Virus record (IMG/VR): IMGVR_UViG_3300009375_000002
Location: 1-64,000 of that record
Source: a virus
DNA: 64,000 nt
Direction: 5' to 3' (one strand)
Numbering within the stretch: the first letter of the stretch is position 1; every line of letters begins with the position of its first letter. The translations under genes and the position numbers were made by a program. Shown piece by piece: positions 49,999-58,592 of this stretch. The notes under the pieces were generated by a model. It had not been told where the DNA came from and ran no database searches. It saw nothing but the letters and a program-made list of their open reading frames with translations.

Positions 49999-51202
49999 AG
50001 TCACAGCTCCTTTCGCATAATGGGCAAGTATCTGGCATTCGCGCATCGAAACTATTCTCCAATTCTTTTCGCTCCATCCGAATTGAGTCCAGATCAAATT
50101 GCATCTGGCTGATCTCGGATCGAAAACTTTTTAGTTTATTGATATTAATTTTGAGGGCGTTGATCTCCCCCGATTGAGTAAAAAGATCATTGATCATGTC
50201 TTCATGCTGGATCAGTTCCCGAGTTTGATCAAGGATTATCTCATCTCTCCTGACCTCATTGGTCAGCGCCCATAATTTGTTAAAGTCTTTTCTGATTTCA
50301 TCGATGTCAATCAATTGAGAGAAAAGATCATCGACCTGATTTTCATGTTGAGATATTTTTCCGATCTTATCCAGTTCCGATTGCATCCTTTCAAGACCAC
50401 TGATCATCCCTGCCAATTGATTCCATATTGATTGCGCCTTCTCAATTTCTGATAGCTCAAATAAAAGATCCTCGCAGGGCATATGATATTTAGTGATCTT
50501 TTGATATTGCGCCCTAAATTTCTCAAGGTCGACCAAATCTTTAATCAAGACCGACAATGAGATCCACTCCCTTTTGAGCCTTTCGATCTGATTCTTCTCC
50601 GTCAGTAATTTGGATAACTCGGCATCCGCCTCATCGATCCATTTAAGAGAATCCAGATCGATTGTCAATTGATCGATATCATTATTTGCCACATCCTGCT
50701 CTGTTGATTCTATTCTGATCCTTTTGCGGATATTGGTCGTCGCCGATTCGATCACGTTTAGATTGACCGTATTGTTTAGATATCGGGCGACCTCTGGGGG
50801 AGATTGCCCGATCAGAAAAGGTCCGTCCATCTGAAATTGAAAATTGACTCCTGATATATTCAGGATCTCTTTGATCTGATCAGGGACGCTTTGTTTAAAT
50901 GCCTTAAACTCGACTTCCTTTCCATCGGCATCTGTTAAGGTATAAAGGTTTTGGTCCCCTTCGCGATATCGCCCGATCAGGTATCCCTCGGTCAGATCGA
51001 CAAGGCCGGATGTCCTGCCGCCCCAGTGGGAGCACATTCCTGCCCCCGATGGTTTATTATTAAAGACCCAGTCAAGCAATCTGGATGTGATCCCTGTCTT
51101 TCCCGAATCCGATGGGCCGATAACGACATTGACCCCTGGATGCAGATCAAGGATTGTTTCCTTATGGGATTGAAAATTGAATCCCTGAATCGAATCGATC
51201 AT
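49988..51202 (-). CDS. Rad50/SbcC N-terminal half (Walker A, coiled coil, zinc hook)
   Basis: 404 residues. FNFQSHKETILDLHPGVNVV then GPSDSGKT (29-36) give the ATP-binding N-lobe; from ~150 to 385 it is a long coiled coil; it ends at CPLCERSCDCEH, a CxxC zinc hook. A normal Rad50 would continue back along the coil to the C-lobe; here the chain ends at the hook and the C-lobe is a separate gene. So the gene appears split exactly at the hook. Confidence 0.85.
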   Translation of the reverse strand: MIDSIQGFNFQSHKETILDLHPGVNVVIGPSDSGKTGITSRLLDWVFNNKPSGAGMCSHWGGRTSGLVDLTEGYLIGRYREGDQNLYTLTDADGKEVEFKAFKQSVPDQIKEILNISGVNFQFQMDGPFLIGQSPPEVARYLNNTVNLNVIESATTNIRKRIRIESTEQDVANNDIDQLTIDLDSLKWIDEADAELSKLLTEKNQIERLKREWISLSVLIKDLVDLEKFRAQYQKITKYHMPCEDLLFELSEIEKAQSIWNQLAGMISGLERMQSELDKIGKISQHENQVDDLFSQLIDIDEIRKDFNKLWALTNEVRRDEIILDQTRELIQHEDMINDLFTQSGEINALKININKLKSFRSEISQMQFDLDSIRMERKELENSFDARMPDTCPLCERSCDCEH

Positions 51203-51513
51203 TTAGATTTGTCCTTTTTGCTATCATGACAAAATAGAATCGGTACGCCATTGGTTGCCAGATTGGAGAAAAGAGTCAATATGGTCATATCTTTTAACTC
51301 GATCCAGGGCCAGCCACTGCCCCCGCACTCATCAATCGAAAGGATCAGGGAGTCGTGCATTTCAATCGTGCTCTGGATTACCCTTTTGACATTACCGGTA
51401 TTCTCTTTATTATACAAAGCCAATATTGACGATTCCACTTGACTCGGGTCAAATCCTTCGCGATGAAGAGTGATCGCCTTATCCATTATATTCGTCCTCA
51501 TTTCATCATTCAT
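51199..51513 (-). CDS. hypothetical protein, 104 aa
   Basis: Overlaps the Rad50-N start by four bases. Helical N-terminal half (MDKAITLHREGFDPSQVESS) and a C-terminal alpha/beta part with SIDECGGSGWPWIELKDMTI. No motif. Cotranslated with the Rad50-N gene. Confidence 0.5.
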   Translation of the reverse strand: MNDEMRTNIMDKAITLHREGFDPSQVESSILALYNKENTGNVKRVIQSTIEMHDSLILSIDECGGSGWPWIELKDMTILTLFSNLATNGVPILFCHDSKKDKSK

Positions 51514-51613
51514 ATCAAATATCCTCTATATCTTGCGCACCCGAGACTTTAACTTAGTATCGTCACCATGTCACGATCGTCCAATATGGTGGCATCTGGG
51601 ACGCCTGTGAAAA

Positions 51614-52174
51614 TCATATGAATTGCCGTCTACACCAGTCAGCGATGAGCAAAGCATCCGCCCGCCCATCCTTTTTGCCGCCCCTCGGGCCATATATCTC
51701 GGCTTTTGGAAACATTCTGGATGCCGCTGCCATTGCCGGCTTTTTATCCTGCGCTTTGGCCAAGACTCCCTTTTGCCATGTTTTAGGATGAGGTAAACCA
51801 AAAGGGATTTGGAATGCCGCCAAGACCCCTCTCCAGATCCCGAAATTTGTCCCGAATTTAAATTGACTGCGGGGGCTCGGTCCTCCGCCGAATTTACCTT
51901 TTGTTATGGTTGCTTGACCTGGGACGGCCTGCGCTTTTTCGAGCGCCGCTTTGATATCCGCATCGTAATCTCGAACTAATTTTCTTATGATGTCTGCGGC
52001 GCCAATCTCATCACCAGGCCAATCCTTGAGCAAGAGGACATTTTGCTTTTGATCGATTGCGGCTATTGCTCCGCTGACCCCTGGGTCAATCCCGATATAT
52101 AAATGTATATCGGGATGATCGACCTTTATAATATCCTCGGGTTTTGCTTTTGTTGTCCGCTCAAATAATCTCAT
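51614..52174 (-). CDS. RuvC-like Holliday junction resolvase
   Basis: 186 residues of the RNase H-like fold: YIGIDPGVSGAIAA with Asp30, ALEKAQAV with Glu79, and GRADALLIADW with Asp173/Asp179 near the C-terminus. It would cut branched DNA before packaging or in recombination. Its place beside RecA-like and Rad50 genes supports this. Confidence 0.8.
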   Translation of the reverse strand: MRLFERTTKAKPEDIIKVDHPDIHLYIGIDPGVSGAIAAIDQKQNVLLLKDWPGDEIGAADIIRKLVRDYDADIKAALEKAQAVPGQATITKGKFGGGPSPRSQFKFGTNFGIWRGVLAAFQIPFGLPHPKTWQKGVLAKAQDKKPAMAAASRMFPKAEIYGPRGGKKDGRADALLIADWCRRQFI

Positions 52175-52187
52175 TTTTTACTCAGCT

Positions 52188-52541
52188 TTATCTTGTTGGA
52201 TCTGGATATACGCATCGCCCTTGTTCCATATAACGGTCAGGGCCTTCCCAGTATTTTGGATATCTATCGATCTGCCCTTTTAAATCGACCGGCTTTTTAT
52301 TTAAGATCCGATGCAAGGTGTCAAGAATGATCCCCGACATATCATCGACGTGATGGATGCCGATAGAATTAAAGAATTGATGCAGGGCGGATGTCTGATC
52401 CCAGAGTTGCCAATCATTTCTTATTTGTCGTCCGAGGGCATGATGATAATTTATCGGATCACCATTAGCGAATTCATCGACCCCTTCATAAATTAATAAT
52501 ATTTGCACCGCTTCCACAAGATCTTTTGGTTTTGATTTCAT
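52188..52541 (-). CDS. hypothetical protein, 117 aa
   Basis: Started at 52541 (GAGGCGACAAT upstream). MKSKPKDLVEAVQILLIYEG then a central LHQFFNSIGIHHVDDMSGII and a basic, aromatic C-terminus. Soluble alpha/beta. No family assigned. Overlaps the upstream gene by four bases. Confidence 0.55.
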   Translation of the reverse strand: MKSKPKDLVEAVQILLIYEGVDEFANGDPINYHHALGRQIRNDWQLWDQTSALHQFFNSIGIHHVDDMSGIILDTLHRILNKKPVDLKGQIDRYPKYWEGPDRYMEQGRCVYPDPTR

Positions 52542-52825
52542 ATTGTCGCCTCGAATATATGCCATACTTCACTGAGTTTATCATCAAAGCATGTCCCGAT
52601 ATATTTCAATCCAAAATCATCAAAGGGATCTCCAGTACCATAAATTATAAAAGATCTTTTGGTCTGGGATTTTGTCAAGATGGATGCGATTGGAACCATC
52701 GCCCATAAAACGGGTCTCTCGCCCTGCCATCTTATCGTCAAAATTTCGGCATGCTCATGAATTGCAATCTGCTGATTTGTAAATATCATTTGGAGTGGGT
52801 ATTTAAATATTTTTACGTTCATCAA
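52538..52825 (-). CDS. hypothetical phage protein (DUF7352-like)
   Basis: 95 residues. KIFKYPLQMIFTNQQIAIHE, VLWAMVPI, IIYGTGDPFDDFGLKYIGTC and VWHIFEATI follow a small beta-rich phage protein pattern common in DNA-metabolism regions (x-x-KYPL...LWA...GTGDP...YIGT...VWHxFE). Function unknown. Coupled on both sides by overlap. Confidence 0.6.
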   Translation of the reverse strand: MMNVKIFKYPLQMIFTNQQIAIHEHAEILTIRWQGERPVLWAMVPIASILTKSQTKRSFIIYGTGDPFDDFGLKYIGTCFDDKLSEVWHIFEATI

Positions 52826-53604
52826 TCAATCCTCATCAATCTTTCCATTTCATCGATCTGTTCTCGGGTCAATCCCTCACCCTTATCCGCCTCGGTCAAG
52901 AAATGAAGGATCTTTTCCCGATATTCCTCTGTCCGATCCTGCCAGTCCAAAAAGAGCCGACAGCATTGCATCGGCGGGAGCCAATATCCCTTGCGGGAGT
53001 ACTTCATGCATCGCAGGGTGGATGATATCGGGCAATGGATGTTTTTGATCCGCAGGATCTTCTTCTCTTCGTCATGGAGAAAATCGGCATCGACCATGGC
53101 AAGATCTGGGGCAACCAATCCTGCACGGACGATTGTGAAATCAAAATTCTCAAGGATCTCTTTCATCGTGCCGGTAGCAACGATCGCCCCATCGATCACC
53201 GGCTTGATCAATTGGACTTGAGGAGTTCCAAAGAATTGATTTTTCCGATCATCGATCTTTTTAAATGATATGCAGATCTCGTTTTCAAATTTGATCTCAA
53301 GTTTCTCGTTTTCAAACATTCCCTTTGCCAGATCAAAAAAGTCCTGATCCCTGAAATATAAATCGATGTCACCGGCAGGGGCGGGGTTCATATGAGGAGG
53401 GGCCATCCACCGGACATAGCCGCCACAGATGATACAGTCATCGCGAACAATATAAGGTTCAAGCATAAACCATAAATGTTGGATTTCGGTAAATCCCCTG
53501 CGGATCGGAACCTCCTCAAATCCGATCCTTGAGATATATTTCGGCTTGATCTTTTCCTTTGGATCTGTCGGTTCTTCTTCTGGATTATTAAATATTTCGG
53601 TCAT
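52822..53604 (-). CDS. nucleotidyltransferase-fold protein
   Basis: 260 residues. CIICGGYVRWM (Gly61-Gly62) followed by AGDIDLYF (Asp79, Asp81) is the GG...DxD motif of the Pol-beta/poly(A)-polymerase-like nucleotidyltransferase fold. RIKNIHCPISSTLRCMKYSR fits a later helix. It could add nucleotides to RNA or a protein, or be an antitoxin-type enzyme. Placed between recombinase and small phage genes. Confidence 0.65.
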   Translation of the reverse strand: MTEIFNNPEEEPTDPKEKIKPKYISRIGFEEVPIRRGFTEIQHLWFMLEPYIVRDDCIICGGYVRWMAPPHMNPAPAGDIDLYFRDQDFFDLAKGMFENEKLEIKFENEICISFKKIDDRKNQFFGTPQVQLIKPVIDGAIVATGTMKEILENFDFTIVRAGLVAPDLAMVDADFLHDEEKKILRIKNIHCPISSTLRCMKYSRKGYWLPPMQCCRLFLDWQDRTEEYREKILHFLTEADKGEGLTREQIDEMERLMRID

Positions 53605-53615
53605 TTTTACCCCCC

Positions 53616-54773
53616 TTATTCATATTTGCTCCGCCAATCCAATCGGGCCGCATCTTCCCTTATATTCCAGCACTCATGAACCATGTCATATAAGGGCTTG
53701 ACTAAATCATGATCGGATCGAATCGTATCTTTTATATGGGATTTCATTCCTGTGATTCCCAGTTCCTCAATCACAAAAGTATTTGGTTTTTTCTTTCCCT
53801 TACCATCGACATCGTTCGGCCAATGCTTTCGTGTGATTAAAAAGTCGACGCAGGAGCCGATATCATCCACCCCGTAGTCATTATAGACATCAAAATTGAC
53901 ATCTCTGATCTTGCCGGTCAATTTGTTTTTTCTGACCTCGGCATTGACCTTTGATCCGATCTTTAATCCCTCCTCGGTAATGTTGCCGGTCTTATTTAAC
54001 CATATCCGATGAGTAGAATAGAACTCCGGGGCATATCCTCCCGAGGTACCCGTTTTCGGGCCAAATGTCGCCCCGATCTTTGCGCGAATCTGCTGGACGA
54101 TGATCAGGGTCGAATTGAGAACTTTCAGTTCCTTTTTGATCATCCGCAAGACCTTACCGCCGATCTTTGCCTTCTCGGTATGATATGATCCAGCAATCTC
54201 TGCCGCCGCTTTATCCGATTTCGCCTTTGCGAGTAATCTGCGATACTCCTTTTCCAATTCCTCATCGGTCGTCAATGCATCAAAGGAATCCAGGACATAG
54301 ATGAATGGTTTTTTTCTTTTGACGATGCGGAGGATATTATTTTGTAGATCCTGAATCGTATCCGATGGATTTGGCCCTTCCCATGTACCATCCGGTGGCA
54401 AGATCCTTTGGGCGGTCGATGGACCAAAAAGATATTCCATATCAAATTCAAGAGCCTCCTCGACATCATCATAATAGAAATCGTATTCATCAAATCGCTT
54501 TTGTCGATTTGCTTCAGCAAAAGTGGTCAGTTTAAGGATAGTCTTGCCGGATGCCGATGCTCCTGGCAAAGTCACGATTTTACCAAGACCATAAGCGCCA
54601 TGAGCATTATCCGAACAGGCGCAATTAAGCATGGCGGAACCGGATGGAATAAGCATCGATATATCGATCTTTCTCGGCTCGATCTTTCGACCCGCGGATT
54701 TTTCAACTTGCTCAGATAATGGGCTTCTGGTAGGACGTTCTCTTCTGGCTGGACGCTCCCTTGTCCTTTTCAT
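53616..54773 (-). CDS. RecA-like recombinase/ATPase
   Basis: 385 residues. Walker A GASASGKT (71-78), Walker B FIYVLDSFDAL (157-167) and LIIVQQIRAKIGATFGPKTG with TSGGYAPEF give the RecA/UvsX core. The N-terminus is a basic Arg/Thr/Pro tail (KRTRERPARRERPTRS) like those on two neighbouring proteins. It would form filaments on ssDNA for recombination-dependent replication. AGGAG is not obvious; translation is coupled to the HTH gene upstream (ATGA). Confidence 0.85.
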   Translation of the reverse strand: MKRTRERPARRERPTRSPLSEQVEKSAGRKIEPRKIDISMLIPSGSAMLNCACSDNAHGAYGLGKIVTLPGASASGKTILKLTTFAEANRQKRFDEYDFYYDDVEEALEFDMEYLFGPSTAQRILPPDGTWEGPNPSDTIQDLQNNILRIVKRKKPFIYVLDSFDALTTDEELEKEYRRLLAKAKSDKAAAEIAGSYHTEKAKIGGKVLRMIKKELKVLNSTLIIVQQIRAKIGATFGPKTGTSGGYAPEFYSTHRIWLNKTGNITEEGLKIGSKVNAEVRKNKLTGKIRDVNFDVYNDYGVDDIGSCVDFLITRKHWPNDVDGKGKKKPNTFVIEELGITGMKSHIKDTIRSDHDLVKPLYDMVHECWNIREDAARLDWRSKYE

Positions 54774-54985
54774 GAGCCCTCCCCTTTCTTTTCAAGTTCT
54801 CCACGTAAAAAAGCAAGGAGCCGAGCCTCATTGATAAACCATCGCCCACCGATTTTTCTCCCCAGACTATATTGATCAATCCACCGGATCAAAGCCCAGT
54901 GGCTAATTTTCCCGAATCCCTCATCGCTAATCATCTTTTTCGCCTCGGGAGTACGGAGCCATTTAACTTTCGGAGTCGTTGTCAT
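54770..54985 (-). CDS. small helix-turn-helix protein (excisionase/MerR type)
   Basis: 71 residues: WLRTPEAKKMISDEGFGKIS then HWALIRWIDQYSLGRKIGGR WFIN-type wing, an HTH_17-like arrangement (helix, turn, recognition helix, R-x-G-G-R-W-x-I). It probably binds DNA or a helicase partner. It lies between the ssDNA-binding protein and the recombinase and may regulate this operon. Confidence 0.65.
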   Translation of the reverse strand: MTTTPKVKWLRTPEAKKMISDEGFGKISHWALIRWIDQYSLGRKIGGRWFINEARLLAFLRGELEKKGEGS

Positions 54986-54997
54986 TTTTATCCTTTT

Positions 54998-56149
54998 TTA
55001 TCGGGAGCGAGTTCTTTCCCTTGCCGGACGATCGGCAGAGGCCGTAGTCGTGCGAGTCCGAGTCCTTTCAGGGGCGGGCTCATCGGCAGGAGTCTCTGGC
55101 CCTTTCTCCAATTCATCAGCCTCTTTAAGACATGCTGCATATGCATCTTCAGGGCAAGTCTGGCATTCGGCCTCTTTGGTACAGGCTACTCCAAATTCAT
55201 GACCTTCGGGACACTTTTTATCCTCCCATGGCTTTTTATCTGTCTCATCTGGAGAGGGTCTGGATCGATCAGGACGATCTCCCCTGTCACGACTCGGACG
55301 CTCCCTTTCCCTTGATCCGGTATCTGATCCGGCATCAGCCGCACCACGGGTCTCATCTGGAGTGTCATATCCTTCGAGTTCATGATGCGCGGCGGCGACA
55401 TCTTCATATGTTGGGATAATGACCAACATATCAAAACTGAGTGTGTCATTTACGATATTTTCATCATAGGGCTTTCGGTCCAAAAAGTTAAATGCCTGCG
55501 CTTCGATAAAAGTGTTTTTGCCAAGAGCTTTTTCCTTGCCCCGAAACTCGATGGATTTACCATCTTCGATATCGGAGAAGGCGACATATCCCTCGTCACT
55601 CAACTCAGCATCCTCCAGCATATGCTTTTCAAATAGATGATAACTGACATCCTCCCATTGCTGGATATCTTTTTCCGGCTCGTCGTAATCATATATGTTG
55701 TAATAACAACGCCAGGACGGATTGAGCGCCTTGATAATTTTATCATCCGGCTCTTTTTTATCGTATTCGGCGGATAGATCCTCGCAGACCGGACACTTCC
55801 GGCCAAAAGCCAATCGGAGGCATAAGAAGACATCGTTGTTCTCGCCGATATTGCGATGCACCGGCAATTCTAATTTGTAATCCCACATATCGACATCAAG
55901 ATTTGTAGGTAATCCCGAAAATGTTCGTAGATCCTTATACCATGACTGGGTGATCACAAAGGGGAGAAGATCAATTAGATTTGTCGGCTTGCCTGATTTG
56001 ACCTCCCAGCTATTCATCATTTTACCTTCCGGAAGCCGGTCAAGGCTCAAAACTGATTTTTTACCAAGGCCCTTTTTATCCCTTGTCTGAACTGCCTGTC
56101 CCGTCCTTTTCCGGAGCGCCGCTTTTCTTTCTGCCGCTGTTTTTGCCAT
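54998..56149 (-). CDS. single-stranded DNA-binding protein (gp32-like) with Arg-rich tail
   Basis: 383 residues. N-terminal basic arm, WDYKLELPVHRNIGENNDVF, then CPVCEDLS (119-126), a zinc-binding part, and aromatic DNA-contact segments (NPSWRCYYNIYDYDEP). The C-terminal ~110 residues are Arg/Glu/Pro/Thr-rich and hold another Cys group (KCPEGHEF...ACTKEAECQTC). Unlike T4 gp32, whose tail is acidic, this tail ends basic (TRTRTTTASADRPARERTRS). It coats ssDNA in replication and recombination. Confidence 0.8.
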   Translation of the reverse strand: MAKTAAERKAALRKRTGQAVQTRDKKGLGKKSVLSLDRLPEGKMMNSWEVKSGKPTNLIDLLPFVITQSWYKDLRTFSGLPTNLDVDMWDYKLELPVHRNIGENNDVFLCLRLAFGRKCPVCEDLSAEYDKKEPDDKIIKALNPSWRCYYNIYDYDEPEKDIQQWEDVSYHLFEKHMLEDAELSDEGYVAFSDIEDGKSIEFRGKEKALGKNTFIEAQAFNFLDRKPYDENIVNDTLSFDMLVIIPTYEDVAAAHHELEGYDTPDETRGAADAGSDTGSRERERPSRDRGDRPDRSRPSPDETDKKPWEDKKCPEGHEFGVACTKEAECQTCPEDAYAACLKEADELEKGPETPADEPAPERTRTRTTTASADRPARERTRSR

Positions 56150-56276
56150 CGAATTTCTCCTTTATTTCAAAGTAAGTTTTAAAAATGATTTTGAAAATCC
56201 ATCGGATCAAAAGAGATCCGAGGATCAGTATTGCAAGTACGCCACATATAGCATTTAGAATCTCTAAAGGATTCAT
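56076..56276 (-). CDS. small membrane protein, 66 aa
   Basis: Start overlaps the previous stop (ATGA), so translation is coupled. One membrane helix (about 8-32, AICGVLAILILGSLLIRWIF) then a basic, Gly/Ser/Lys tail. Its 3' part overlaps the ssDNA-binding gene by 74 bases in another frame, an uncommon extent. Role unknown; could tether replication proteins to the membrane. Confidence 0.5.
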   Translation of the reverse strand: MNPLEILNAICGVLAILILGSLLIRWIFKIIFKTYFEIKEKFDGKNSGRKKSGAPEKDGTGSSDKG

Positions 56277-56794
56277 TTTGATCGCGTTCGAGTCCTTGAT
56301 CTGGGTTGAGTAGCGGCCCTTACCTTTTCACTCGTCTCGCTCCTTTTCATATCCACCAGGCGCTTACCTCCCTTTATGACTTTGGGATCTCTGGGGGCGG
56401 AGAACCAATCCTGTAGAATCAATTTGACAAGATTCTCCAGGGCTTGCCGCCTATGGGTAAATGCAAAGACGGCATTGCGAGCCATTGAATGATCGTACTC
56501 GGCATCGATCATTATCTCCTTTGCGCTGAGATGATCGGGATGTTCCCGATAATGCCCTTCGACTTGTTGCTGGGTCGCTTTTGGCTCTTTTTTCTTATAA
56601 TTCCTGATCAATCGGGAACGAGTCACCTTGACATGCTCGTGGGCCTTTTTGGCAATCCGTTCCAGATCGCTGGCCATGTTGGAGTACTTGGCAAATAGCA
56701 TCGGATGCTTTAACCACTCCTCATCCAGCTCATCGGGATCGATTGCGAGATCGTTTTCAAAGTCTATATGATCCCATTTAAATTCATCCAACAT
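56273..56794 (-). CDS. hypothetical DNA-metabolism protein, 173 aa
   Basis: Helical and charged; central SNMASDLERIAKKAHEHVKV and NAVFAFTHRRQALENLVKLI, with a C-terminal Arg/Thr tail (QPRSRTRTRSK) like those of the ssDNA-binding and RecA-like proteins. Position directly before the ssDNA-binding gene would suit a recombination mediator (UvsY-like role), but no sequence proof. RBS AAGGAGG complement is good. Confidence 0.55.
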   Translation of the reverse strand: MLDEFKWDHIDFENDLAIDPDELDEEWLKHPMLFAKYSNMASDLERIAKKAHEHVKVTRSRLIRNYKKKEPKATQQQVEGHYREHPDHLSAKEIMIDAEYDHSMARNAVFAFTHRRQALENLVKLILQDWFSAPRDPKVIKGGKRLVDMKRSETSEKVRAATQPRSRTRTRSK

Positions 56795-56852
56795 AATGAT
56801 TTTTCCTCCTTTTAATTTATTATAAACCGGACACCCGTATTATTAACTTATA

Positions 56853-57044
56853 TGGTGGGGCTGGTGGGATTCGAACCCACAACTATTGAATCATACACCC
56901 TCGGATGCTCCTTTATTTAAGGTAGCTTAAGCCGGATCAGAGATGGAAAAATAACCATTTGAGCGGCTTGAGGTAGCATCATCAATAGGCGCTATTAACG
57001 CTGACACAGATTATCTGTCGACTTTACCCTTTGTCCACAACCCC
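56853..57044 (-). ncRNA. tRNA-like RNA with 3' CCA and long insertion (tmRNA-like or intron-containing tRNA)
   Basis: Read leftward from 57044: GGGGTTG acceptor strand, TG, then a D-arm-like GAC-loop-GTC with GGG in the loop, followed by ~130 bases; then a perfect T-arm (GTGGG TTCGAAT CCCAC), CAGCCCC pairing with GGGGTTG (one G-U), a discriminator A and encoded CCA at 56853-56855. Between lie hairpins ACAGAtaaTCTGT, ATGG...CCAT inside AAGCCG...CGGCTT, and CCTTaaataAAGG. The total of 192 bases is too long for a tRNA. GTCGACAG near the D-arm recalls the tmRNA TCGACAG box, but there is no G3-U70 alanine pair and no clear tag. The 5' end abuts the clamp-loader stop. Confidence 0.55.
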
Positions 57045-57045
57045 T

Positions 57046-57999
57046 TTATATCGGATCAACCACCTCCAGACAGGCAAATGCAATCGCGCCTTTTCCTTGA
57101 TAGAAAAAGGGCTCTTTAAAGCATTCAAATATTAATCTTGCATTGTCCCGATCCCCTTTTCGATTCTTTGGATTTAACACGATTGATGCAACATAGTTGA
57201 TTACCGCATACCTGATCTTCTCGGGCTCTGCATCAATTCCCTTGATTATCTCTTGAATCACGTCCCAGGACTTTCCATAAACAAGCGCGCGGCAAAGATC
57301 GATCACCTGGGCTTCTTGAGTTTTAAATTCCTGAATGGCTCTGGATATCTGATCGGGATTGAGATCAATAATCTGATCCAATAGGACAAGAGCCTCTCGG
57401 GGACATCCCTCGACGGCTTTGGCCATGGAGGATAGATCATCATTTGAAATATCCTCAATTCCTTCGGCCTTTGCTGTGTGCCATATCAGATCAACAATCT
57501 GATTATCTGATAAAGATTTAACTTCGAACTTTGAGCATCGATTGCGGATGGTCTTGATAATCTTTTCAGGCTCGGTCGTGCAAAGGATAAAGTAAACATG
57601 GGATGGCGTATCCTCCAATGCTTTGAGCATGGCGTTTTGGAAATCCTTTGTTGTTTGATGGGCTTCATCAATGATCCAGACCCGGGATTCCGCCATCCAT
57701 GGTTTGAAATTCATATTTTCAAGGATTTCCCGCGCGGTATCAATTCCCCGATTGTTTCCCGCGTTGATTTCCACAAAATCAGAGTTGATCGCTCCATCGA
57801 TCTTTTCAGGGCATCCCAAATGTCCGGCAATGATCCTTGCAAGAGTCGTCTTTCCACATCCGCTTGGGCCATGGAATAAAATCGCATGGGGATAGTCTGC
57901 TTCCCTTTTGACAAATATGGAGGTCAGGGAATCGATCAGGGATTCATTCCCGATAAATGAACCGAAGTCCGGGGGCCTATAATCTAAATGGAGGGGCAT
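57046..57999 (-). CDS. clamp loader ATPase (DnaX/RFC-like)
   Basis: 317 residues, AAA+: GPSGCGKTT (44-52), WIIDEAH (108-114), sensor LCTTEPEKI and the arginine-finger-type RNRCSKFE (152-159). It would load a sliding clamp for the phage polymerase. The C-terminal third is helical (collar-like). A clamp gene itself is not recognised within the window. The start is preceded by AAAAGGAGAAA. Confidence 0.85.
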   Translation of the reverse strand: MPLHLDYRPPDFGSFIGNESLIDSLTSIFVKREADYPHAILFHGPSGCGKTTLARIIAGHLGCPEKIDGAINSDFVEINAGNNRGIDTAREILENMNFKPWMAESRVWIIDEAHQTTKDFQNAMLKALEDTPSHVYFILCTTEPEKIIKTIRNRCSKFEVKSLSDNQIVDLIWHTAKAEGIEDISNDDLSSMAKAVEGCPREALVLLDQIIDLNPDQISRAIQEFKTQEAQVIDLCRALVYGKSWDVIQEIIKGIDAEPEKIRYAVINYVASIVLNPKNRKGDRDNARLIFECFKEPFFYQGKGAIAFACLEVVDPI

Positions 58000-58256
58000 G
58001 TTGTTTTCTCCTTTTCTTTTTCTTTACGTTTTATATCTAAAACCCGTTGCTGGGTTTTTTTGCTTAGCATTTCAAACGCCTTTGTTCCTTTGGGATTATC
58101 ATACATCAGCGCATATCCCATTATCCGTATCTTCTCTTCGTGCGCCATGGCTTTGCTAAATATATAAACCAGACTACCGCCGATACCATTGATTATAATA
58201 TCATCCACGATGAATATGCAAACATCCCGTAATAAGTTGATCATTTTTGATTTCAT
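57984..58256 (-). CDS. hypothetical protein, 90 aa
   Basis: Hydrophobic N-terminal half (VCIFIVDDIIINGIGGSLVY) possibly one membrane helix, then a basic C-terminal half ending KRKEKEKEKTTC. Overlaps the clamp-loader start by 16 bases and the DUF488-like gene by four. No family recognised. Confidence 0.5.
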   Translation of the reverse strand: MKSKMINLLRDVCIFIVDDIIINGIGGSLVYIFSKAMAHEEKIRIMGYALMYDNPKGTKAFEMLSKKTQQRVLDIKRKEKEKEKTTCPSI

Positions 58257-58591
58257 GATAACTCCTTTGTTCTAAATCCGGCTCTATTGAGCCACTCGGC
58301 GGCAAGATGCCGATGGCAAAATGCATTGGACCTCTCCCAGCATAATAGCACTTTACCATCCAGATCTGCTGCCACTTTAACGGGATCTAATCCCCGATCA
58401 AAAAGCAACTTGAAATACGCGGCTCGATATTCCTTTTTAGTGATCTTACCGCTTTTATATCCAATCATCAATCGACCGGTCGGCGCTAAGTCATGATATG
58501 ATTCTCCCTTGAAAAATTTGGGTGTTGTAATGGTAATACAGATCGCATTATCCAGATGAGCCGATTTCGCAAAATAAGATGTGTAAATCAT
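58253..58591 (-). CDS. DUF488-like protein
   Basis: I start at 58591 (AAGGAGAAGTTAAC upstream). 112 residues: MIYTSYFAKSAHLDNAICIT, LMIGYKSGKITKKEYRAAYF, FDRGLDPVKVAADLDGKVLL then CWERSNAFCHRHLAAEWL. The CWE...CHR pattern and LDP-VA-x-x-L-DGKVLLC are DUF488-type; function is unknown, possibly nucleic-acid related. Confidence 0.65.
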   Translation of the reverse strand: MIYTSYFAKSAHLDNAICITITTPKFFKGESYHDLAPTGRLMIGYKSGKITKKEYRAAYFKLLFDRGLDPVKVAADLDGKVLLCWERSNAFCHRHLAAEWLNRAGFRTKELS

Positions 58592-58592
58592 G

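Noticed and set aside
51514-51613. Extra gene in the gap before the RuvC-like gene's end
   Set aside because: Only very short frames, each ended by stops within a few codons.
56853-57044. Ordinary tRNA gene or group I intron within a tRNA
   Set aside because: No anticodon arm of normal form; insertion of about 130 bases is too short for a group I intron and lacks its core.
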